Notes under the pieces: generated by a model
Database searches by the model: none
Told to the model about the DNA's origin: nothing
Seen by the model: only the letters and a program-made list of their open reading frames with translations
Made by a program: the position numbers and the translations under genes
Origin: an uncultured Micrococcales bacterium
GTDB lineage: Bacteria; Actinomycetota; Actinomycetes; Actinomycetales; Microbacteriaceae
Reading direction: 5' to 3'
Assembly: GCA_913060985.1 (NCBI GenBank)
Contig: CAJXTQ010000012.1
Coordinates: forward strand, 1 to 11,202
DNA: 11,202 bases
Part shown: positions 6,478-11,202 of the stretch, piece after piece
Layout: every line of letters begins with the position of its first letter
Position numbering within the stretch: position 1 is the stretch's first letter

Positions 6478-6889
6478 TCCCGCGAAATTCATCCCGGTAT
6501 CGCTGATTTGGGTGCTTGCGCTTGGCCTGGTTGTTCCTTCGATGTTTTTCTATCACCCAACTACCGAGGTTTTTATCTCCTCGGTTGGCATGATCTTTAT
6601 TTTGATGCTTTTGGCGTCATGGGTTGGGCTGAGGTTTAATCCCAAAAAACCAATTGGTTATTTTCTTTTGGCTCTTGTGACCGTGATAAGTGGCTTTATG
6701 GCTGTCCAGGGATTTGATGCGGTTTATGTTCTTTACTTCGCTCCAGCTGGAGGTAGGTGGGATGCAATAGTTGAAATCTCAGTCGTTGCTGCTTTTTTGT
6801 TCCTGTTTGCTCTGATCAACTTGCTTTTTTGGCCTAAGCGCGAAGTAGATGCCCAGGCCGACAGCGGGGAAAAAACCCAAAACCCATAA
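6464..6889 (+). CDS. Four-helix membrane protein, third gene of the K+ uptake operon
   Basis: I do not recognise a family for this 141-residue protein. It has four hydrophobic segments (about 10-28, 36-56, 65-82 and 103-122) and an acidic/polar C-terminal tail (123-141). The GTG start at 6464 overlaps ktrA by 14 bases and is preceded by AGGTGGAT seven bases before it, so it appears to be co-translated with the channel genes. Helix 2 ends with a conserved-looking SWVGLRFNPKKP stretch, and loop 3 carries YFAPAGGRWD. It might be an accessory or unrelated membrane protein; no standard Ktr/Trk subunit has this shape. Its last 37 codons lie antisense to the C-terminal part of the copC-like gene, with codons in register, and a hairpin begins just after its stop. 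Confidence 0.75.
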   Translation: MRSLSPAKFIPVSLIWVLALGLVVPSMFFYHPTTEVFISSVGMIFILMLLASWVGLRFNPKKPIGYFLLALVTVISGFMAVQGFDAVYVLYFAPAGGRWDAIVEISVVAAFLFLFALINLLFWPKREVDAQADSGEKTQNP

Positions 6890-7351
6890 CCACTCGGTGT
6901 CAATCCCTGGTCGGGATTGACTATCTTCGAGTGACTCAATGGCCGAAGAGCACTCCGTTCCCGGAACCAAGCCATTTGAAACGTGACCGGTTGTGTTTTC
7001 AACACTAAATCTTTGGATTCCCGAAATTGGGTGACCATCACCACTGACAACTCTCCAGGTGACCGTGTAGTCGCCGGGCTGGTCAAGATCAACTCTGGTT
7101 GAGACCAGGTCGCCGTCGGAGAATGCGCATGAATTATTTTGAAGTCTTGATTCATCGCCTGCAGGGCCAATGATCAAAATCTCGTTGCCTTCACCGATTG
7201 CTAGCACGTCATCTGAGAATCTAAGCTCGATATCAATAATCCCTGCCTCAACTGTTTCCCCCTCGGCTGGGTAGGCGTCCACCAGCTGATCATGCGCTTG
7301 GGCAGGTGATGCCAGCAGAAGCATCAGTGCGGTGAGGACTAGGATTCTCAT
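6779..7351 (-). CDS. copC: Membrane-anchored CopC-domain copper-binding protein
   Basis: This 190-residue exported protein has a CopC-type beta-sandwich that binds Cu(II) outside the membrane. A signal peptide (1-19, ending PAQA) is followed by His20, which would be the free N-terminal His ligand after cleavage. The family start (HDQLVDAYPAEGETV) and the second ligand pair Asp105/His107 (SGDGHPISG) are intact. Cys74 and Cys134 could form a disulphide, with the second outside the core. After a low-complexity linker, one membrane helix (154-172, WLWVLGFFPAVGLG) and a Lys/Gln-rich tail (173-190) anchor it. No CopD or YcnJ-type channel gene adjoins. The ATG at 7351 has TAGGGT ending six bases upstream and no Shine-Dalgarno, so it may be leaderless. 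Its 3' end overlaps the convergent K+ operon gene by 111 bases. Confidence 0.85.
   Translation of the reverse strand: MRILVLTALMLLLASPAQAHDQLVDAYPAEGETVEAGIIDIELRFSDDVLAIGEGNEILIIGPAGDESRLQNNSCAFSDGDLVSTRVDLDQPGDYTVTWRVVSGDGHPISGIQRFSVENTTGHVSNGLVPGTECSSAIESLEDSQSRPGIDTEWLWVLGFFPAVGLGIYFALRPKKQVDQSKQEQKSSND
6891..6933 (+). terminator. Nested inverted repeat after the K+ operon, inside copC
   Basis: Two bases after the stop of the four-helix gene lies a 9-bp perfect stem, GTCAATCCC (6899-6907) and GGGATTGAC (6913-6921), with loop TGGTC. It is enclosed by a 6-bp outer stem, CACTCG (6891-6896) and CGAGTG (6928-6933). The position suits a terminator for the plus-strand operon, though no T-run follows. 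On the minus strand T-rich sequence does follow, but that is within copC. It encodes copC residues about 140-154. Confidence 0.4.
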
Positions 7352-7357
7352 ACAAAA

Positions 7358-7363
7358 ACCCTA
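7358..7363 (-). promoter_or_regulatory. Candidate -10 box for leaderless copC
   Basis: TAGGGT on the minus strand ends six bases before the copC ATG, the same geometry as the boxes at 1890 and 4413. It is a weaker hexamer (TANNNT only) and no clear -35 is seen. Confidence 0.35.
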
Positions 7364-7367
7364 ACCC

Positions 7368-7375
7368 GAGGAAAG
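7368..7375 (+). promoter_or_regulatory. Shine-Dalgarno for the Gfo/Idh gene
   Basis: GAGGAAAG lies eight bases before the ATG at 7384. A possible -10, TAGGAT (7340-7345), lies inside the start of copC, so the two divergent promoters would interleave. Confidence 0.5.
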
Positions 7376-7383
7376 AGCCAAAT

Positions 7384-8343
7384 ATGTCCATTAATTGGGG
7401 ATTAGCAGGACCTGGAAAAATTGCAAAACAGGTCGCCAGTGATTTAGCTTCCATCGATAAGTATTTCCATGGCGTTGCAAGTAGTGACCCATCGAAGGCA
7501 GCCGAGTTTGCTAAGACCTTCGGGGTTGAAAGAGTTTTTGATAGCTACCAGGAGATGTTTGAAGATGCACAAATAGAGGCTGTTTATATTGCAAACATAA
7601 ACACCCAGCACTACCCGCTGGCAAAGATGGCACTCCAGGCTGGGAAGCACGTTTTAGTTGAAAAGCCTTTCACTTTAAATGCTTTTCAGGCTAGAGAGCT
7701 TCAAGAAATTGCTAATGACCAATCATTAGTTGTCATGGAAGCACTTTGGTCAAGGTTTTTAGAACACTGGTTAGCCCTGCCTGACATTGTCGAAAACTTG
7801 GGAGGTGTTCAATCAGTAGAGGCTGATTTCTCAGTCAATATTTCGCATGTCGAAAGACTTACCAATCTGAAACTTGGGGGTGGCGCGCTTTTAGATCTCG
7901 GCGTCTATCCACTGAGCCTGATTCAGATGCTTCTGGGTAAGGCAGATTCCATAAAGGTCACTGGTGAATTGCAGGACGGTGTTGATAAAAACCTGCGAGC
8001 AGAGCTTGGGTATCCAGATGCGAAGGCGATACTCACCACCGGTTTTGATTCACAGGGACCGGTAGAGGCAAAGATTGTCTGCAGTGATGGTCATATCGAG
8101 ATTGAAAAAAATTTCTATGAGCAGGCAAGAATGAGAGTGTTCGATAAAGAGGGAAATCAAATCTCCGAAATTACTCCAAATCACTCTGGACGGGGCATGC
8201 AGCAGCAGTTTCTTTGGTTTGAACAAGTAATCAAAGAAGGTAGATTAGAAGCAGAGATTTTCACCCAGCGAGATTCGCTGGATGTGATGGAAATGATGGA
8301 TGACATCCGAAATCAACTTGGAGTCATCTACCCGGGAGAGTAA
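7384..8343 (+). CDS. Gfo/Idh/MocA family NAD(P)-dependent oxidoreductase
   Basis: This 319-residue cytoplasmic dehydrogenase is of the Gfo/Idh/MocA family, typically acting on sugars, inositols or dihydrodiols. The N-terminal Rossmann domain has GLAGPGKIA (6-14) for the dinucleotide. The family signature EKP is at 93-95, with the Lys contributing to catalysis. The C-terminal alpha/beta domain has the GGGALLDLGVYPL motif (165-177), in which Asp171 and Tyr175 are the conserved pair of the dihydrodiol-dehydrogenase-like branch. There is no export signal, which separates it from secreted members. Substrate cannot be assigned. It ends TAATG, with the last A of the stop being the first base of dacB, so the two proteins are translationally coupled. 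A link to a cell-wall or nucleotide sugar is possible but unproven. Start and ribosome site are clear. Confidence 0.88.
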   Translation: MSINWGLAGPGKIAKQVASDLASIDKYFHGVASSDPSKAAEFAKTFGVERVFDSYQEMFEDAQIEAVYIANINTQHYPLAKMALQAGKHVLVEKPFTLNAFQARELQEIANDQSLVVMEALWSRFLEHWLALPDIVENLGGVQSVEADFSVNISHVERLTNLKLGGGALLDLGVYPLSLIQMLLGKADSIKVTGELQDGVDKNLRAELGYPDAKAILTTGFDSQGPVEAKIVCSDGHIEIEKNFYEQARMRVFDKEGNQISEITPNHSGRGMQQQFLWFEQVIKEGRLEAEIFTQRDSLDVMEMMDDIRNQLGVIYPGE

Positions 8344-9833
8344 TGAATCCACTCGAGCATTGGAAGTCAATCCTTGCTGGAGCACTTGGCGGCGGTGTTG
8401 TTTTGGCATTGGTCATCGGTGGACTGAGCAGCGGAACTGAGTCAACTCAGATTGCAGATCAAGAGCCGCAACAGACAGAGCAAACCGAGGAAATAACCGA
8501 GGAGCAAGAGGAACAGCCCGAGGTTGCGATTGAGGAAGAGCCGCCTGTTTGCTCATTGGAGGATTATGAAAACGATCCTCGAATTCTTCAGTTGCAGGCT
8601 GCTGTTATAAACCCCGAGACCAATGAGCTGATCTATGACGTAGGTGCGGATATACCTTCCAGGACCGCATCTGTGATGAAGCTATTGACCGCAGCCGCTG
8701 CACTGGAAACTCTTGGACCTAACTACCGTGTGGAAACAAGGGTTTATGCAGACAGCGAAGACCCAACCAAGATTTATCTTGTTGGTGCCGGGGATGTCAC
8801 CCTCAGTCGCACAAGTCCTGGTCAGCAGAGTATTTACAGAGATGCGCCTAAGCTTTCAAGTCTTGCCTTTCAGGTCAATAGCTACGTATCAACAATGGAG
8901 CCACCAGCTGCTGCGGAACCTGAGCAGGATCCCAATCAACCAGTTGTTCCGATAACCCCAGAACCAGAACCAGAGCCTTTCACTCAGGAGATCACCGAGA
9001 TAGTTTTGGACAGTTCTTTGTGGGGTGGGGTCGATGGCAGCGGCCAGTGGGAGAAAAACTGGAACTTGGAAGGTATTACTGATGGCTGGATGAGCCAGGC
9101 GAGTGCACTGCAGGTAGACGGCGATAGAAATAGGCCTGCCCAGCTCACCTCGGTCAGAAGCGAAGCTCCCGTTGAGCGCGCTGGAGAGTGGTTCAGGGAA
9201 TCTATTGGGGATAATGCCCAGAATGCTGTTTTGAGCTATGGAACGGCCCCGGCTGACGCGGTCGAGATTGCCAGTGTTCTGAGTGAGCCAATCAAAGAGT
9301 GGATTCGGATCATGTTGCTGCGAAGCGACAACACGGTGGCTGAAGCACTCGCCAGACTCGTAGCTTATGACGTTGGTCTAGACGGGAGTGATTTTGAGTC
9401 GCTAACCTCTGCCTACAAACTCGCCCTCAGGGGAACTGGACTGAACACCCAGGAGATTGTGATTGAGGATGGGAGTGGACTGAGTGCCTACTCAACTGTC
9501 TCTCCGGAATTTATTGCTCAGCTTATGGAGCTGGTGGTTGAGGGTTATCCAAATTTTGAAAATATTTTGAATTCTCTGCCGGTTGCGGGGGAGAGTGGAT
9601 CTTTGGAAAACAGGTTCAATACCGGTGAACTAGAAAACGCAGCGGGAAAGATTCTTGCTAAGACCGGTTGGATTAGAACTGGTTATACCCTCGCTGGAAC
9701 AATGACTGCAAGCGATGGAACAGAGCTAGTGTTTGCCGTTTATAACCTTGGCGATGTCTCGATTCCTAACCGAGATGCTTTGGATGAGCTGGTTTATGGA
9801 ATCTATGACTGCGGAGCAAACCTAGGTAATTAG
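8343..9833 (+). CDS. dacB: D-alanyl-D-alanine carboxypeptidase/endopeptidase, PBP4 type
   Basis: This 496-residue class C penicillin-binding protein (peptidase family S13) trims or cleaves peptidoglycan cross-links outside the membrane. An N-terminal helix (about 11-28) serves as anchor or uncleaved signal. A Glu/Gln-rich spacer (35-67) follows, then the catalytic domain. All three active-site motifs are present: SVMK (Ser110 nucleophile, Lys113), SDN (328-330) and KTG (440-442). EDGSGLS is at 375-381. Cys70 and Cys490 at the ends of the domain could pair. A Pro/Glu-rich stretch (about 186-213) interrupts the part after GAGDVTLS and looks like a loop expansion. Coupling to the oxidoreductase upstream is by TAATG, with GGAGAG just before the start. 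In many actinobacteria dacB lies next to tilS/hpt; not here. The 3' end shares four bases with a convergent SDR gene. Confidence 0.92.
   Translation: MNPLEHWKSILAGALGGGVVLALVIGGLSSGTESTQIADQEPQQTEQTEEITEEQEEQPEVAIEEEPPVCSLEDYENDPRILQLQAAVINPETNELIYDVGADIPSRTASVMKLLTAAAALETLGPNYRVETRVYADSEDPTKIYLVGAGDVTLSRTSPGQQSIYRDAPKLSSLAFQVNSYVSTMEPPAAAEPEQDPNQPVVPITPEPEPEPFTQEITEIVLDSSLWGGVDGSGQWEKNWNLEGITDGWMSQASALQVDGDRNRPAQLTSVRSEAPVERAGEWFRESIGDNAQNAVLSYGTAPADAVEIASVLSEPIKEWIRIMLLRSDNTVAEALARLVAYDVGLDGSDFESLTSAYKLALRGTGLNTQEIVIEDGSGLSAYSTVSPEFIAQLMELVVEGYPNFENILNSLPVAGESGSLENRFNTGELENAAGKILAKTGWIRTGYTLAGTMTASDGTELVFAVYNLGDVSIPNRDALDELVYGIYDCGANLGN
8958..8975 (+). repeat. Three tandem CCAGAR hexamers in dacB
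   Basis: CCAGAA, CCAGAA and CCAGAG in direct succession encode the Pro-Glu dipeptide repeat of the dacB loop insertion. Hexamer gain or loss would lengthen or shorten the loop without shifting frame. Confidence 0.6.
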
Positions 9834-10522
9834 AACTTATCTGATGATAGGTCGGTCTCATCATTGGTAAGAGCATCAACAACTCGCTTAATGACATGCT
9901 CAACAGTCATCCCCTCGGGGAAGTTCGGAGCTTGACCGGCAATTGCTCGGGTGGCCAATCCTGACTCGGTGTGACCTGGTCTGGCATCAATGACTCTAAT
10001 TCCATGCCTTCTGGTCTCTTTGGCAAGGCCTTCTAAAAAGCTGCGCATTGCGGTTTTCGATGCTGCGTAGGAAATCAGACCTGGAAAGGTTTGTTCGGCA
10101 ACAACTCCGCTAAAGCTCAACACAAACGGCTCATTGCCTCGCTCTTTGGATTTTTGCAAAGCTGGGATCAGTTCGCTGATTAGCCTCATTGGTCCAATAG
10201 CGTTTACGTTGAAAAGTCTCTCTCTTGCTTCTGCCGGAAGCTCGTTAGCGGGCCCAAAGGCCACCACACCGCTGGCATTGATGATCCCATCGAGCTCAGT
10301 ATCACTGGTGAGCAGATACTGACTTAGAGTCTCAATGCTGTCTGGGCTTTGGTAATCAAGCAAAAGCCTTACCGAAGCTCGGTTCGGGATTCTTGCTGCC
10401 GAATCATTGCTGGTGGCAGTGGCCAGAACATTGGCACCCTGGTCTGAAAGCTGATTTACAAGCTCCGCTCCGAATGCTCCTGAGCCACCAGTTACCAAAA
10501 TTGTTTTGCCTCTAAGTTCCAT
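9830..10522 (-). CDS. Short-chain dehydrogenase/reductase
   Basis: This 230-residue classical SDR is an NAD(P)H-dependent oxidoreductase with one Rossmann domain. Cofactor motif TGGSGAFG is at 11-18, and INASG (81-85) takes the place of NNAG. Catalytic residues are Asn107, Ser138, and Tyr152/Lys156 in SYAASK. The PG motif (DARPGHTESG) is at 179-188. The use of TGGSG and ATATS after strand 2 does not clearly decide between NADH and NADPH. The substrate is unknown. I start it at the ATG at 10522, because the Rossmann strand begins five residues later. An open frame continues 40 codons upstream, but that extension is not SDR-like and runs into the divergent DUF998 gene. It converges on dacB with a four-base overlap of stop codons (TTAG), so its terminator must lie in dacB or be absent. 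Confidence 0.88.
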   Translation of the reverse strand: MELRGKTILVTGGSGAFGAELVNQLSDQGANVLATATSNDSAARIPNRASVRLLLDYQSPDSIETLSQYLLTSDTELDGIINASGVVAFGPANELPAEARERLFNVNAIGPMRLISELIPALQKSKERGNEPFVLSFSGVVAEQTFPGLISYAASKTAMRSFLEGLAKETRRHGIRVIDARPGHTESGLATRAIAGQAPNFPEGMTVEHVIKRVVDALTNDETDLSSDKF

Positions 10523-10564
10523 AGCCGAAACAACCCAGGGAGAACTTTTTCTATTCCAGTTTGA

Positions 10565-10592
10565 ATTATGTTTACTCAACCATTGTTGGTAA
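10565..10592 (-). promoter_or_regulatory. Possible promoter for the SDR gene
   Basis: On the minus strand, TTACCA (10592-10587) and CATAAT (10570-10565) are separated by 16 bases and would give a leader of about 36 bases before the ATG at 10522. The 74-base divergent spacer must also hold the DUF998 promoter; a weak plus-strand TATGTT at 10567-10572 overlaps the same site. Confidence 0.25.
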
Positions 10593-10596
10593 TTAC

Positions 10597-11202
10597 ATGA
10601 GGAAAATAGCCTGGCCAGCACTGGTTTCAACTTTGATTCCACCTGTTGTGGTCACCGGCACCTGGTTGATTGCTCAATCAACATGGGATCAATACAACTG
10701 GATGGAGCAACCAATCAGTGATTTGGCTGCTGATGATGCCCCAACACAGCTATGGGTATCAATTGCCTTCCTAATTGGCGGAACGGCAAACATTGTCACT
10801 GGTGTTTATGCGAGAAGTTTCAACATGGCAGCTCGCATAGCTTTTGTTTTGAATGGAATCTTTACTTACGGGCTTACCTATTTCACAACCCCAACCCAAA
10901 CAACTTCATCTGAGGAACACAGGTTATTTGCGGTTAGCGCTTTTGCAATTAGTGCCATATGGCCGATATTGGCAACCAGGTTCGATAGGCGCTACAGCAT
11001 CCTAATTCGACCACCCGGAACGATTGCTGCAACTGTGGTGCTTTTGCTTATGACCACTGGGTTGTTGTTTGTTTGGATAAGCGACGATGCCCAAGGAATC
11101 GGCCTCTATCAGCGAATAGTTGGAATCTCCCAAGGGCTATGGCCGCTGATAGTTGTTTGGTGGAGTTATTTCCACGAGCAGAAACTAGCTGAGGATGTCC
11201 TT
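10597..11202 (+). CDS. DUF998-family membrane protein (3' end outside window)
   Basis: The frame from the ATG at 10597 stays open for 202 codons to the window edge, so the gene is cut at its 3' end but is nearly full length for the family (about 200-230). It shows six hydrophobic segments (about 8-26, 51-71, 79-97, 108-126, 141-160 and 173-191). The family mark is the extracytoplasmic QPISDLAADDAP after helix 1 (38-49). The EEHRLFA stretch before helix 4 and YQRIVGISQGLWPL near helix 6 also fit. The function of DUF998 proteins is unknown. The gene is divergent from the SDR gene, with 74 bases between the start codons. No good Shine-Dalgarno precedes the ATG, and the next in-frame ATG at codon 36 would remove helix 1, so the first ATG is preferred. 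Confidence 0.78.
   Translation, partial: MRKIAWPALVSTLIPPVVVTGTWLIAQSTWDQYNWMEQPISDLAADDAPTQLWVSIAFLIGGTANIVTGVYARSFNMAARIAFVLNGIFTYGLTYFTTPTQTTSSEEHRLFAVSAFAISAIWPILATRFDRRYSILIRPPGTIAATVVLLLMTTGLLFVWISDDAQGIGLYQRIVGISQGLWPLIVVWWSYFHEQKLAEDVL

Noticed and set aside
10523..10642. A 40-codon N-terminal extension of the SDR from a further upstream start
   Set aside because: The extension has no SDR character, no ribosome site, and overlaps the start of the divergent DUF998 gene. The ATG at 10522 gives the normal SDR N-terminus.
1..11202. tRNA, rRNA, CRISPR array, insertion sequence, toxin-antitoxin or phage-defence genes
   Set aside because: I looked for cloverleaf-like segments, regularly spaced repeats, transposase motifs and known defence motifs and saw none.

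Overview
The window looks like part of the chromosome of a small-genome actinobacterium. By eye it is just under 50% GC. It carries a CopC-type copper protein with a C-terminal anchor, a PBP4-type carboxypeptidase, GTG/TTG starts and several promoters placed for leaderless transcription. I infer a freshwater or marine Microbacteriaceae of the Luna type (Rhodoluna/Aquiluna-like), but there is no rRNA or other marker gene here, so this is only a guess. Genes are packed tightly. Most neighbours overlap by 1 to 14 bases, one convergent pair overlaps by 111 bases, and no gap reaches 300 bases. I see no tRNA, rRNA, insertion sequence, phage gene, CRISPR array or attachment site.

Left part (1-2330, all plus strand): the 3' portion of a membrane haem/FAD/NAD(P)H oxidoreductase of the ferric-reductase type; a three-helix membrane protein of unknown function; a 35-codon single-helix membrane microprotein joined to it by a TGATG junction; and a DUF1801 (YdhG-like) cytoplasmic protein. 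2327-4310 (minus): a DUF1611-family gene (dgcN) overlapping an enolase-superfamily epimerase (dgcA). This pair matches the recently described D-glutamate catabolic route (D-Glu to N-acetyl-D-Glu to N-acetyl-L-Glu).

Middle (4425-6889, plus): a KtrB/TrkH potassium channel subunit, its KtrA/TrkA RCK gating subunit and a four-helix membrane protein of unknown function. The genes overlap head to tail and run from a leaderless-type promoter. The unknown protein's gene runs into the convergent copC-like gene (6779-7351, minus). In that overlap the codons of the two genes are exactly aligned, so the membrane helix of each protein lies opposite the polar tail of the other.

Right part: divergent from copC is a Gfo/Idh/MocA oxidoreductase (7384-8343). 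It is translationally coupled to dacB, a membrane-anchored D-Ala-D-Ala carboxypeptidase (8343-9833) with a Pro/Glu-rich insertion. A convergent short-chain dehydrogenase (9830-10522, minus) and a divergent DUF998 membrane protein, cut by the window end (10597-11202), complete the window.

No large unknown multigene system stands out. The most useful observations are the dgcN-dgcA pair in an apparent actinobacterium, the codon-aligned convergent overlap, the coupled microprotein, the unknown third gene of the potassium operon and the recurring TANNNT-6 nt-start-codon geometry.
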